DNA from: Ectobius pallidus
Lineage: Eukaryota; Arthropoda; Insecta; Blattodea; Ectobiidae
DNA: 64,000 nt
Assembly (NCBI GenBank): GCA_964059195.1
Contig: CAXKWD010000005.1
Location: 143,927,686 to 143,991,685, forward strand
Direction of reading: 5' to 3'
Notes under the pieces: model-generated
What the model was told of the DNA's origin: nothing
What the model saw: only the letters and a program-made list of their open reading frames with translations
Database searches by the model: none
Shown: one piece after another, positions 12,336 to 25,275 of the stretch
How the letters are laid out: every line of letters starts with the position of its first letter
How positions within the stretch are numbered: position 1 is the first letter of the stretch
Made by a program: the position numbers and the translations under genes

Positions 12336-14682
12336 TTTTTCAGTTAAAAATATGGATCATTTGAAAGTCGCAAAACGAAATGAAATGTATAAAATTATTA
12401 GAATCATAATGTGACTACAACTGGGGACCAGAATAAATAGATGTTAAAATAAGAAGAGTTGCTATACACAAGTGCAGAGAAATTATCTCTGTTCACAGGA
12501 AACCGCTGTGTTGTGGTCGAGCGACTTTAAATAGCGTGTGCAGACAGTAATTATGAGATAAGACCACATGTTATACTCCACTGCAATACTATGATACAGC
12601 GTTAACCACAGTTATCATATTAACTTATATATTAAAACATTGCTAAGAGAAGCAAGATCTCGACGTTTAAAAATAACTTAACATTTATTAGAACGATATG
12701 TGCAAATATTGCTAAAATATATTCTAGATTCTACGGATAATAAAATGCTACAGTTTATAAGAAAATATGTAGCAGCAATCTGAAGGGTTGTCGAAGACGT
12801 TCTGCGAAATTTGGCTAAAGAACGAAGGGATGCCATCACGTGACAGACTTTATGAATTATACAATATGTGGTTCGGCGTTGAAAGAAGGATCAGAAAAGA
12901 TAAATTACTTGAAGATCTCTTAACGCTAGCTAATCAGTTGTATAGCTTATATATGAAAAGGCTCCACAAAGAAACTATAAGAAGAGAACACAGACTGAAG
13001 AAATAAAAGGATATATTACTCTGTACCAAAGTATCGTAATAGTATCCTAATGTAGGACTCCCGAGAAATACTTTGTAATCGAGGGGGGACCCATGTAGGA
13101 TAATAAGAATTCTGAAGAAATATTTTTTTTATCATCATTATTATTACTATTATTATATTTTAGATTCTAATTAAACAAATATAGAACGACGTGGTCAGGA
13201 CACTGTCGACGCGGACTTTATAATAAGAATTTATTAATTTATTTTTATTACGGTAATAATATTATCATTACTATTAGCAGTAGTAATAGTAGTAGCCTAG
13301 TTGTGAAGGTGGTAGTACCTTACTAGTAATTTCTAATTCACTTAAACGCTAAAAACTAATTGTGACAATGTTACTTCCTATTGAATTTTACCGCCAAAGG
13401 ACAGATTCCAAATGCAGGTGAAAATAGCACGAGCAGTTTGCTCATTCGGGTGTATTTCTAAATAAATATTTGGTTCTTTTCTTTCTTTTTCTTTTCTTAA
13501 AAAGTATTGTACTTTAATTTTGAAATTTGTAAATTATTTTGTTTATTTGTGTATTTTTGTATTTGTATTTATACAGCTTCCAGTAAACTTTTCTGAGGAT
13601 TAACCTAAATAAGATGATTCAAAATATGCAGAGGTGTATTGGTAACCTGCATAATCGTTTATCCAGACGACTTCAATCCTAGTCATATTGTGATCCCATT
13701 TTTACTGACCCCATGGTTTGGTGATTATCGGTAATATAACGAAAGGTCCAGAATTTGTCTTGAGAGAATCCGGACCGCGAGTTAAATATGTTATTGTGAC
13801 TATTTAATGAAAACTCACATAGTTAAGCCTGTAATTAATAATAGCGAGATAGCCTATGACGATAGTCTTCCTGCACCAACACTTTTAATCAGTTTTTATA
13901 TTTCTTTTTTTTAGATTATAGGTTTCTAATATTATCGTGTTATTAATATACGAGATCAGCTTTAAAGGCTTAACGTAGCCCGGGTTTTGTATTATGTAAT
14001 TCGAAATTAACTTATGAAGGATTTTCAAAATTAGGTCCTAATATAGGTATCTAGAGTGTGAAGACAAATAGGCCTATTCTCTAAGAAGATGCTAGATATA
14101 ACTTTTTATTGCTCATACAGGACTTACAATTTTTCAACCCATTGTTATGCCTGGTAAGGGTTGTAATAAGAAACAGAAATTTCGGTAATTTAACATTTTA
14201 CTGTCTACTCTATACTTCCATGTTGCCATACAACCATTTCGGAGCTAAAATAAAAAGAAAATCAATACCACTTTCGCAGTTTCTTCCACAAAAACTTGAG
14301 ACATAGAGAATTACCGAACAAAGGACTAAAAATGTTCCATCTTATTTTGTCTCTTTTTACATGCTTGGCTCATAGTAAACATCCCTACTTCTCAACTAAT
14401 ATAAAGCCTGTAGCAATGAATAACGTATCAATGGATAGGATATTTAGCGCCTTCTGACACCCATCTCTGGCAAAATGTCAGGCTGAGATAACTGAATATT
14501 ATGTTCTCTCTTCAATAAGATCTTTTATTCTATACCAAAATGTGAAGTGAGAAAATGATATCGTCCAAGGTAGAGAAAGTTATGTGATGCATCACATCCG
14601 ATAATTATTTACGTGGAATTCGTTCTTCGTTACGGATTTCAGAAATGATTTCTATCGCTAGCTTTTCTGATTAATTATTTGT
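12336..14682. other. No gene seen apart from the possible fragment at 12779
   Basis: AT-rich with ATT/TTA-rich low-complexity stretches around 13110-13300. No mobile element recognised. Confidence 0.55.
12779..13007 (+). other. Possible coding fragment or terminal exon, unrecognised
   Basis: An open frame from about 12788 encodes roughly 72 residues (EIWLKNEGMPSRDRLYELYN, then a basic helix ending KRLHKETIRREHRLKK). Its composition is more protein-like than the surrounding AT-rich frames. There is no ATG at its start. A weak AG at 12782-12783 could be a splice acceptor. The stop codon overlaps AATAAA at 13002-13007, a possible polyadenylation signal. I do not recognise the sequence. It may equally be transposon debris. 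Confidence 0.25.
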
Positions 14683-14762
14683 CAAAGCCCACTACCATGC
14701 AACTTCAAAAGCCTGTGTGAACACTAGAAACAATAACGTTGTCATGGGGACAGCACACGCAG
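14683..14762 (+). repeat. 5' fragment of repeat R1
   Basis: GTCAAAGCCCACTACCATGC, CTGTGTGAACACTAGAAAC and GTTGTCATGGGG match the first 80 bp of the R1 copy at 41600. Confidence 0.65.
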
Positions 14763-14952
14763 TTGTTTATTTGTGAATTGCATTTGGTGAATTCAGTATA
14801 ATATTTACAGAAATTATATAATTTTAGAATGGAAGGGTGATTTGTTTGAATTTTAATATAGCCTACGCTCCTTTGAAGTGAATAGACTATGTGTGATCAA
14901 AGCATGTAGATTGCTCAAAGCTTGTAGATTTGTATGGGGAACAAACATACCC

Positions 14953-14989
14953 ACATACATACATACATACATACATACATACATACTCG
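14953..14989. repeat. (ACAT)n microsatellite
   Basis: About nine tandem ACAT units. Confidence 0.95.
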
Positions 14990-15099
14990 TACATATATAC
15001 GTACTTACATATACATGTTAAATTTTATATATTGGATGTATAGTGCTTCTTCACCATACATATAATAAAACATTGTTTTCATATTCTCCTTTTGCTTAT

Positions 15100-15535
15100 A
15101 TAATTTTTCTGGATTAAATCACAGTATAAATTTCGGCCCAAGATTATACAGCTCACTAATATGAGCTCATCCTGAACTATATGAACTAAATTTACACAGA
15201 TTCAAGAAAAAAATTGGTAAAATTTATACAGCCTAGTGTGTGACTCATTTTGCAAAGTCCTAATCCTTTGCTCTTCATTTTTGCTGTTCATGTGTATCAT
15301 TTATCTAAAAAAATGTGTGATTTCTAATATGTTTATTTTGCTCTTGGTTTGTATTAGCCTATGTACTGTTTGCATTGTTGGCGTGTATGTTTGTGTGTGC
15401 CATGTGGTTATATTTTCTGTTACTGAACTGAACTGTGCCCGAGCACGAACTTTTGCTCATTTGGGCACCAGTAATGATTGCATTGTGTTTTACGCAGGTG
15501 GAATAAAGAAAATAAGTAAAATAAAATAAAAATAT
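15100..15535 (+). mobile_element. LINE 3' end, 5'-truncated and decayed
   Basis: At 15110-15235 the plus strand encodes a decayed RT C-terminus (INFGPRLYSSL, a stop, then HRFKKKIGKIY). This is the same type of motif as in the LINE at 54930. An unstructured 3' UTR follows, with an adenine-rich tail (AAGTAAAATAAAATAAA) near 15512-15530. The 97-residue ORF in the UTR (15236-15529) is AT-driven and not considered a gene. Confidence 0.55.
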
Positions 15536-16562
15536 AGCCCATATACCCAATTACTGATCGATTACTGATTCTCTTTTAAAGAAGCTACCCTACAGGCTTG
15601 GGGAAATTTAGTCCTTCTGAATTTACGCACGTAGGTGCGACAAAATGAGGGAAATAAAAATAGAACGATATTCTGATGATAGATATGATTGCGTTTGGCT
15701 CAAATTCCACATATTCTTTATTTTATAGTTACTAACTAAAAGTTTAATGATTAAAAGAGGCATCTGCCAAAAAATTATGCTTTACCTTAAAATTACATAC
15801 AATAAAAGATTTTTAAGATTTTATTGAATAAACAAGATATGCCGTAAATAGTTTTATAATTTGACTATTGATCTAATAAACCTGGTATTTTTCGAGGGTA
15901 TAATAAATATAATTCAACGGAGTATAGGCAATAGTTCTTCGTTTTAACATTTTAAAGTTTTAGCTTAAGGTCTTATGAAAATATTTTACAAATATTGTAG
16001 ATAAGATTTATTTTATTTTATTCCATTAGTTCTGTAGATTAGTACTGTATAGTTTTTAGATTTTAGCCCTGATATAAAAATTATTATAGTCATCTTATAA
16101 TAATCATTGTAAATAAGAAGATTTATGTACAGATCACTCAATTGATATTGTAAAATTGTAAGCTATTATGCAATACCCCTGGTTTTATATATTCTTATTT
16201 AATTGAGGGTATCTAAGGCGGAATAAAACAATGCACAATACATATTAATATATTCCTTCAAATACATTATGAAATTAATTAATTTCAGACAGTAATTTTA
16301 GTTCCTCTTTTGTGAACATTTTGATTTAATGAAAAAAGTTGAAAAAAGCCATGAAATTATGAACAAGACCACTAGCATCCTAGATTATTCTTTTGATATT
16401 ACGACAAACTATTGCATACCATGGGTGAATCAAAAGAGAAAGCTGTCAAAATTCATAGGTCTGAAGCTTCATGTTCTTAGCCTATATTCCAAATGGTGGT
16501 AGAGCGTTTCAATATTAGACTACGCATCCATGTTGCAAAGATTACTGACTGCGAAGGTTTAG

Positions 16563-16664
16563 CAATGAAGGAATATCTCTAAAACGTGCCACCCATTAGC
16601 TATATTTATCTTAGCAGCCATATATATATATATAATAATATATATATATATAATAATATATATA

Positions 16665-16695
<31 letters not shown>

Positions 16696-16762
16696 ATATG
16701 CCTACTAAGATAAATATAGCTATATAGCTAATGGGTGGCACGTTTTAGAGATATTCCTCCAT
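16563..16762. repeat. Foldback element with an AT-dinucleotide loop, 200 bp
   Basis: The arms share AGGAATATCTCTAAAACGTG, CCACCCATTAGC and TATATTTATCTTAG in inverted orientation. The centre is (TA)n broken by TAATAATA and TGTATATG. The right arm has a small TATATAGC duplication. Confidence 0.9.
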
Positions 16763-17220
16763 TGTTATATAAGATATACTATGAGCATTTGCTTTAAGTC
16801 AGTGATACAGTGCCTTCAATGGGGAGGGGGGTCGTACTCCCATATACATGAAGTTTTATGATTCTTTAAAAGTTAAATTACATTTTCATATTTGTTACGG
16901 AAACTATTTTGCGAAAATAATCTTATAAACTGCATATTAATGTCAAAAGGCCCCCAAAATTTTCATTCCCTATAGCACCCTTTTTTATGGAAGCTACCAC
17001 ATTTAAGATCATCTCCCCAAACATTTTTTCCATATAAAGTACTGATTTGTTACTGTAATATAACATTAGGTTTTATTATAATAATTGTATATGTTAACTT
17101 TTATTATATTAGTTGAACATTTTCAATAGTTGAGTTGAGTTCAGCATTATATTAAGTTATAAGTAATAATCCAACCTAACTTTATACGATTAAAGTAATT
17201 ACTTATAAACCGAACAAAAT

Positions 17221-17474
17221 CGGGGTGCGCGGGCAAAGAGAGTTAAGTCCACTTTCTTGTTACTGAGAATTAGAGTGACTTAACACACTATACCAGCCCA
17301 ACATCGCTTCAGAGATGGATAAACCCATGAGGCACACGTCCATAACTACCATACGTTTGTGAATATGACTTATTGGACTTAATACAAATGTAGAGAACAT
17401 TTTTATCTATAACTCTATGGACACATCTCAATTTTTTAGGATGGTGGACTTAACTCTCTTTACCCGCGCACCCG
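17221..17474. mobile_element. MITE-like element, 254 bp
   Basis: Terminal inverted repeats of about 32 bp (tip CGGGGTGCGCGGGCAAAGAG, then AGTTAAGTCCAC) lie at 17221-17252 and 17442-17474 with one indel. The interior is AT-rich and non-coding. No clear target-site duplication was identified, so the superfamily is unknown. Confidence 0.8.
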
Positions 17475-18022
17475 AATGTAGTAGATTCTAACAGTGTTTA
17501 ATGCATAGGCTTTTGGAGGCGGTCTCGCAATACTTTCCGTGAAAATAAGCTATGACGTTAAACGGAATTTAATTGTATAAACGGCTGAGCAGAACCAAAA
17601 CTGTTTTATCGGAAACGCAGAGCCTAATTTACTAGAAAGCGTTCAATGCTTCAGTACGAAGTCAAATCTGCGCTCATTTTACCCAGAAGCTACATTTTAT
17701 TCCAATTTCGTTATTCATCTGGAAAGGCTCAGTGAACCCAATTGCTTTGTTCCGATTTTATGTTTGACTTCCTTTGGAACTATACTTTCAGCAGGTCATA
17801 TCAGCCCTAATCTCTTCGGTGTAAATTCTGCTTTATTTGACAGTATAATTATCTAAAAGTTAATGTGGTGAATCACATGAGGTTTTAGTACAAACGCTTA
17901 CACATCACGAGTTTCCAATCAAAGCTTCAGAATTAACTTGTCATGTTGAATTAAAAATCTGCTCTGTCTTTACATTCTGCAAAATTCAGTCACAAAATTA
18001 GATTTATCATTTTCCTTATGTG

Positions 18023-18312
18023 GAGTACGCCGTGACGGCTTGGTTCAGGCACTGTGAAACATACAGGAAGGTCCAAGGTTCAATTACCCATGAGGTCGTT
18101 GGGACTATTCAATTGACCCAATATTTTTGGTGGCACTATATCCCTGAGGGTCAACTCAACTTCTAACAGAAATGAGTACCAGGAGCAATGTTGAAGTTAG
18201 AGGTGGCCAGTGTGTGCCACCTTTGTGTGCCGAATGTCTAAATATCTAGGAGCCATAACATCCTGGAACCCTAAGGGCCTTCACGGACTGTATAGGGATC
18301 ACTTTTCATTTA
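18023..18312 (+). mobile_element. tRNA-derived SINE, family S1, diverged
   Basis: Aligns over its length with the S1 copy at 31831. The head is GTACGCCGTGACGGCTTGG, followed by a mutated B box (GGTTCAATTACCC). The body has TTGGTGGCACTATATCCCTG and ATGAGTACCAGGAGCAATG, and the end is TGTATAGGGATCACTTTTCA. It is older than the other copies. Confidence 0.85.
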
Positions 18313-21300
18313 CTACATGTTTACTACCAGATAGTGGAGTAATAAGAACCTGTAAATTTCACCCAATCAGAGCCATCTATCAATGAAATATTGTCACTGT
18401 ATCTTGTAGAAGTTGTTCATTAATTATTGTCGCACTTGATATACACATGTTTTTTCTTTCTTTCTTTCTATGTGTCACAGTCGAGTACATGTTGCACATT
18501 GTAATAATTAATACTCTGCTATAGAATAGGACAAAGAAGGCGGAAAAAGATTTAAAATATCTGTTGCTGCGGTGATAAATTCTTGGAATTAATTTTGACA
18601 TTGAGTCGGTTATAATCTGATTTTGAAAACAGTACCTTCATAATTCCATATTCAAACGAATAAAAATTTAAGAAGAAATATCTTTAGTATTAATTTTAAA
18701 TGAAGCAATAAGTGTTTAAAGCATGCATTGGCTTCCAAATTAGCGATCGATATTGTTAGGACAGCTGGAGAATAAACAGAAGTTAAATAATACGTATGAA
18801 GTAAACTTAACGATATTTAGATTCGTTATAAATCGTAAGAAGTTTTGGCTAAGTTTCATTACTAAATTAAATAAGGTGTAGGTACCACTCGCGGTTTCAT
18901 ACCATGATATTATTTGTGCGCTATCTATTAATAGGTTTTGTATGACTCTATGGTCTCTTATTTTCCACTCAATCCTAATTTTATCGGCGAAAAGAAGTTA
19001 ATACTACATCCAGTAATCCGATCTCTTATCCTAGGCTATAGAATATCAGAATTTTAAGAGATAATATTGAATATCCCATGTTTACGGTAGAGAAAGATAA
19101 GCCAGTGCATTACATCAGAGTTTTTGCGTGCCATTAACTTTATCATCTATTTGTTATTGAAAAATGGGTAGGTTGTAGCTGATTTCACAAGAGAATGAAA
19201 ATGTAATTCCGAGCTCTATAGTCTATGTGGAAGATGGAGAACCAGTATTACCTGCGCACTGAATTAATTTATTCATCACGCATTTAGCCGTTGTTAATTT
19301 TCGTACAGAATCGAATGAAAATCCACTTATTAAAAAAATTCAATTTATGCTCACGATGTATTGGTATTGGAGTGGATCATCCGATGAGAGTAAACTCAAT
19401 ATACAATCGTGAACGTCTGAATTTGAGTAGAAAGGAAACTACTCATACAAAAACCTATTAAACGGCAAAGCAATACAGCCTATAGATAAGTAATATAGCC
19501 TTGTTATCTGTATGGTAATTAAAGCCTAAGGCTCTTTGCTCTATAAAGGGACTTCATCCATTTTTTTTTCAGTAAATTTTTCCCCCTATATCTGTTAATT
19601 TTTATTATGTTTTGCAGAAATTCCTCTCGTTAACAAAGCTTTCTACGCAGAGTCGCTTTATAGGGGCCCAGGGAAAGACGTGTTCCCCAACATTTGTGCG
19701 AATTTAAATAATAGTAAAATATATATATATAATTTCCGTACAAATAGTGGAAATAATTTATAAATTTCCTTCCGTTTTAACTGTAAGATATGGTATCAAT
19801 CCATACCTCCGAAACGATTTTAACTTTTTCATGCGAGCTATCTATTCACTGATATTAGCAACCCAAAAACTAACTTACAAGCTTTCGCTGTGTATTAAAC
19901 TTAACAGCCTACTGTCTATGGTGTTTTAAGGTCTCTTGTAAAATAATTTTCTATTACCTCGTATAAGTATTTTCTCTCATAATATAGTAAACAGGTGACA
20001 TTTATTCCAGAGCTTCTCTGCAATTACCAATGGAAAAGTTAGTAGTATTAAGGTAGCTAAACGAGGAACGATACCATACACAAGAGCAAAAAAATAAAGG
20101 ATCGTTATGCTTAAAAGGATTAAGGAATGAAAGCACTTGTTTAATTCCGCCTCTCAATTAGTCTGGAGTCGTAAATCTGGAAAGCAGCGCCAAGCTGGAT
20201 TTCATTACTTGGGCTAGTGACCCAGATTTGATGAAAACAATGCTCAATGCTCTTTTATTTTACTCCCAGACTCACTATAAAGTGGAATACATAATACCCT
20301 AGACTTCAAATGATGTCACTAGCTATCGGTACTATCAGAATTATCTACATTCTTCCTGTATGTTCATAGGACCCTAATGAAGTTTTCCACATTTTATGAC
20401 TGTCATTCTGGTGTTCAAATTTTCTTTGACTTTTAACATCATAATAAACATAATAACAATACATTTACCTGTGCTATATATGGAACCAGTTAATATCCTT
20501 TCGAATCCCTTACTTTGACCTAAATGCTTTTGCAAGGATAGGAGATCACTGAGGGCTCAGTATTCACTATTCTTTTTGCCCATGCATTTATTATTATTGA
20601 ATTTCCACAAGTAGGCTACAGAACCTTTCATTTTTCCATGCATTTTAAAATTAGCATGTATGGTTAGGATAAAAAGAGAAATTTGTTCCTTCCTTTTTCA
20701 TTATTAATTTTTAGCAAGCTAGTTTATTGGCTACATAAAGATTCATAACTTCAAACTTCATGGAAAATAATAATAAATTTCATCGTAAAACTTCATAAAA
20801 CAAAACAAAAATGTTCAGAAACCTCTTGGCCTATAATATCCGAACTTTACAAATGCACCTCTTTAAACGTCCCTAATACAAAAAGTAAAGGCACTAAAGT
20901 ATTTAAATAAAATTAAAAACAAACATCACTACACTAGCGTTCAGTGAGTACCAGATATCCAATTATTTTATTGGCTAATTCAAATTCAAATGTATTGGTT
21001 AAAAATTACAATTAGGCCTATTTATATCTTCATTGCCCCTTAGGCATAAAAATAGAAGGAAAAATACAAAAAGAATAAGACAGACCTAATACTGTTATAA
21101 TACGTTATAATTTCATGTTATACTTTCAATTCGAAAGCCTCTTAGAAGGTTGTTTACTGTGCGTCACAATACACATTCGTTATACCTACTTTACGTTTGA
21201 AATGTAGGCCTATTCTAAAAACTGGGCAATGCAATGTAATATAAGCCCCCAAAAATGCATTTTACGTAATATACTTCCTGTAATATTAAACAAGTATATT

Positions 21301-21610
21301 CACTCAACAATTTTGAATATGATTATATGTTCAAATAAAACCAAGCTATGCAACAACGCTTTTACGAACATGTGATCCGAATCCCACATTTCCATTTTTT
21401 TAATCCATTTATTAAAACAGAATTTCGGTTCGGCTGTTTGTCGCATGAAGAGAAATTTGTACACATGGCAGAATAAGTTGTTACAGAATTACCGTAACTA
21501 AATCCAGGATAATCTTGTTGCTTAAATGAGTTATTTAAAATATTTCTCCTTACCTTTGATGGCTGCCTTGTCCAACATTTGTGTCTTGATACGGCACTAC
21601 TCACTCAAAG
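18313..21610. other. No gene seen
   Basis: Long AT-rich stretch without recognisable transposase, tRNA-like head or long frame. Confidence 0.55.
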
Positions 21611-21823
21611 CATCTTGATATAGGAAAGTCACTAACACTTCAGACACACAAAGGAATGGATCTTGATATAGAAATGTTCACCATCACAACACACGAGGTA
21701 TAAGTTATCGCGGCAGGGTCTTCATATAGGAAAGTCACTAACACTTCAAACACGCCAATGAATGGATCTTGATATAGAAATGTTTACCATCACAACACAC
21801 GAGGTATAAGTTATCGCGGTAGT
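21611..21823. repeat. Direct tandem duplication, unit about 106 bp
   Basis: TATAGGAAAGTCACTAACAC, GGATCTTGATATAGAAATGT and CACACGAGGTATAAGTTATC occur twice in the same order at spacing 105-106. The copies differ at only a few bases. Confidence 0.9.
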
Positions 21824-22204
21824 TTTCAACCATAAAAAGTAGAAACGAACACTTACTCAAGTGAATAAAAATACGATTTAAAAAATACAGTAGGCCTATT
21901 GTTTCCTATTACGGTCGAGAAGATGTATCTTCCCTGAACACAAGAAAGGCCGAGAGAGATAGGGGACAACTGCTTGTGGTATGGCTTCGTTTGTGACAAT
22001 TCGTTTGCAATCCTTACTGGACTTATCTGATGCATGGATAGTCAGTATAATGTGCAGAAATCTGAAACAAAACATACAATAGATTAATATCAACTAAGAC
22101 ATAAGGAATTCCATAAATCTATACTAGAATGGCAGAAAAGAGAAGAGGGGAAATAAATATAAAAGTGGGAAAAATGACTGCAGGAAGAATGTAACGTGGT
22201 AATC

Positions 22205-22295
22205 TATAGAGAGAGATTTGTCCTGGACGGGAACCGAACCCGAGTTTACAGATTCGTATGTTCGTTCTCGCAAATATATAGGTAAACTCGTAATC
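22205..22295 (-). mobile_element. tRNA-like sequence, family unclear
   Basis: The minus strand contains GAACGAACATACGAATCTG and then CTCGGGTTCGGTTCCCGTCC, a good B box within a T-arm-like hairpin. I could not build a full cloverleaf. It is probably the head of another tRNA-derived retroposon. Confidence 0.35.
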
Positions 22296-22304
22296 TCTCG
22301 TGGG

Positions 22305-22485
22305 ATTACCTATGATAATTACCTGTAACAGTAATTGTTTGATTAATTTTGAAAATAGTATGCAATTGTAAAAGTAGTGAATAATCAGCATGTAACATTA
22401 CGACGTTATAGAACAGTTCATTGCTGAGGGAAAAAAATAATTTCATTTTTTTTCAGTACCAAAACTTGTATGTCCCCCCAAGTAG
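22305..22485 (+). repeat. Dispersed repeat R2, second copy
   Basis: TTTGATTAATTTTGAAAATA, AATCAGCATGTAACATTAC, GAGGGAAAAAAATAATTTCA and ACCAAAACTTGTATG match 3585-3742. Confidence 0.65.
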
Positions 22486-23284
22486 GCCCATCAATTTTTA
22501 AAAACATAATGCGATTTTACATTTTTCAGACGAATCGTCCATCACATAATAAGTATTAGGGTGAACTAATCCTACCCACCGTTGGACTGAGCTGCCTGTG
22601 AATGCAGTCAAAAATATATTCAAATCGCTGAATCGGAAACTTACTTAAAATGTAATACCATTAGTGCTTCAGGATATTTTTGACCACAGTACTTAACAAA
22701 CTGCGAGAAAGCTTGTTACAAGTTTTTAATAATTTTAGACGCAATTTTAACGATCGTGTCTTTGCCACTATGCAAAGCGGAAAATTAATTTCACTTCTGG
22801 TAAAGCACCAACAAAGAAACATTCTAATGATAAAACTTCCTGAAATGTTTTGAAAAGAAAGTTATAATGCTCAAGAGCCATTAAAGATAAGATGCCAGCT
22901 TCAAATTACGTTGTGTTTTGAGGAACATTATTCGCTTCAACAAATTTCAATAATTGCTGCTTCTTTAACACCACTACAACTTATCTTTATGACTACTCTG
23001 TCTGTTTTCCTCGTTATTTTTGTAATGTTTCTGGAATGTTGTGTACAAATTAAATAATATTTATGTTTTCTATAATATTATTTTTTTGTGTTTTCTTTCT
23101 CTCTTCTCAGAACCTTACACTGTCTTCCTATTCTTCATACACTCTGTCCTTTTCACAATCTCCGCGTGTTACAATAGCTCACTCTTTCTCTTTCACTCTC
23201 AATCTGCATATCTTTTATAACTTATGACAAATATTTTTAGGAAATAAAAAAACTGTAAAATAAGTTTCATATATAGCGTTATGT
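22486..23284. other. No gene seen
   Basis: AT-rich, with a CT-rich stretch near 23090-23215. Nothing identified. Confidence 0.55.
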
Positions 23285-23563
23285 TAGTCTTAATCATTGA
23301 GGCATTGCGCTACAAACCGGAAGGTCATGGGTTCGATAGCCGATGATTTTTCAATCGTATTAATCCTTCTGGTGGCACTGTGGTGCTGGATTCGACTCAA
23401 CCTATAACAGAAATTAGTCCCAGAAGCAATTCTTAGGGTGAAGCGGCCGGTGCATAAAACTGACAACCTTACCACCTTCGATTGTCAAAAACCTGGGAGC
23501 CTCAACCTCCTGGAATCCTTACGACCTCCATGACCTGTATAGGGAATACTTACTTTTTATGCC
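23285..23563 (+). mobile_element. tRNA-derived SINE, family S1
   Basis: Contains the S1 B box (GGGTTCGATAGCC), CCTTCTGGTGGCACTGTGG, AGCGGCCGGTGCATAAAACT and TGTATAGGGAATACTTACTT. The first bases of the head are missing or altered. Confidence 0.85.
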
Positions 23564-24629
23564 ATAGGTTGCATAGTAACTATAATTAAAAAACTGCTTA
23601 CAAAATGTGGATTTTGTCCTCAAGCTTTGATACACACCTTAATAGGAATGACCTTTTCTAGCTAAAACCCATTATTTCTCACAAATTGTGCAATTTCTTG
23701 TGCTTAGTGTAATTAGAGATTGTGCTCATCAGGGTAAGAGATTGCAACTGTCACGGTCTTTGCAGCATGCTGTAATTTTGCACGTGGGGAGCAGAATTTA
23801 CCAGCCATCGAGTTGTCAGGGTTCTGCTGAAATTAGGTTATTTAGCTGTTGTACACGTAAAGCATGGCACACGTCTGTTTAGCTTGTTCTACACAACTCC
23901 ACTTAGTAGCAAGCTTGACCATACATTGTTTACTAGATGTTACTGTTATTTGAAGTCTTGTTTATTCAAATATGGAACATTAAACTCCTAGACTGCTATG
24001 AGTATATTGGACAAAAAAGGATGTATTGAGCATTTTAAACTAACTTCTTATTGAATAAAAATAATGATTTTTTTCCCCTGTAGCTATGTTCATATTTACT
24101 TGCTTGACATTTGTAAATTAAGGACTTTAAGGGTGTGTAGCATTAGCGCAAGAGGAGCTGTGGGTTTCACTAGCTCAAATATTGTGATTACATTAACGCA
24201 AAACTTGTAATTACAATAACGCAATAAATAAACAGATATATGACAATACCGCGTATGTGTTCGAAAACTATATCAGTGATTATGACGCTAACTTTCCACT
24301 ATTATTATGCGCTAGTTGTCCTTCAAGCAATCCCTGAACGAAAAATGGGATAGAATTGTTCCATAGCCATCTAGAAAAACGATTTCAGAAACCACACCCT
24401 TCTGTTCATGTGCTAACTGAAATGCTTAAGCAACTCCACAGCGAAAAATATATTGATAAATTCTGTTACGAAAATAAAAATTAGAAAACATGCCTTAAAA
24501 AACAGGAATATAACATAGATCTATGGAAAAGTTATTCAAGAGGTGCAATATATCAAATACATCTAAACGGTGGGACACCGTTACCAATCATAGCAGCTGT
24601 AAACGCGGTGGATGTTTAAATACCTCCTA
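23564..24629. other. No gene seen
   Basis: Around 24140-24230 the words ATTAGCGCAA, ATTAACGCAA and AATAACGCAA recur, perhaps a decayed repeat. The missing 5' half of the mariner at 24630 was not found here. Confidence 0.5.
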
Positions 24630-24986
24630 GCAAGTCTCCTGCAGAAGTTCGTCGGGAAGGTGTTTATACATCTACCTTAAAGCCCGGACCTCGCTCCCAG
24701 TGATTTCCATCTTTTCCTACGCCTCACGAAGCGACAAAGAATGGCAGAGAATGACAGAGAGACGAAGGTGGCTGTCACACAGAGGTTCAAATCCCAGGTG
24801 GCAGACTTCTACGACACAGGTATTCAAAAGTTGGTCCCACGGAATGACAAATGTGTCAATTCCGTTGGCAAATATGTTGAAAAATAGCTGAACACTGGCT
24901 GTGTCTGTTGCAACAATTATTTACTTGAAACAGTGCTTTGTTTCTGTAAACGAACCCAGGGAAACTTACTTTGTAGACTTCCCTCG
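24630..24986 (+). mobile_element. 5'-truncated mariner, 3' end only
   Basis: The plus strand encodes LLQKFVGKVFIHLP, a stop, SPDLAPSDFHLF, VADFYDTGIQKLVPRNDKC and KYVEK followed by a stop. This is the C-terminal third of a mariner transposase of a different subfamily from the other copies. The probable right terminus ends CTTCCCTCG at 24986, followed by TA. No matching left terminus was found. Confidence 0.8.
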
Positions 24987-25275
24987 TATTTCACTATTTC
25001 CGTTGTATGATCAATACACAATGACAGCATTTTCTAGGCCTGAATATAGTTCTGATATACAAAAAAAAAAGAAGCTAATCAACCTTTTCGTCCATATCAT
25101 AGAATTTGTTTACGAATATCTAAGTTCATTACTAAAAAAGGTTTGGAAACTGGGAAAGCTGTAATGTCTACCCTGTAATGCATTCCATAAACCTACGCAA
25201 AATGTTAATAAATTTTCATTATGTGCAACTTATTGGGGATAAAGAAATTGTAGATACCAATTCTCCTTAATAAAA

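Noticed and set aside
24700..24891. 63-residue plus-strand ORF
   Set aside because: It is an alternative frame of the mariner transposase remnant.
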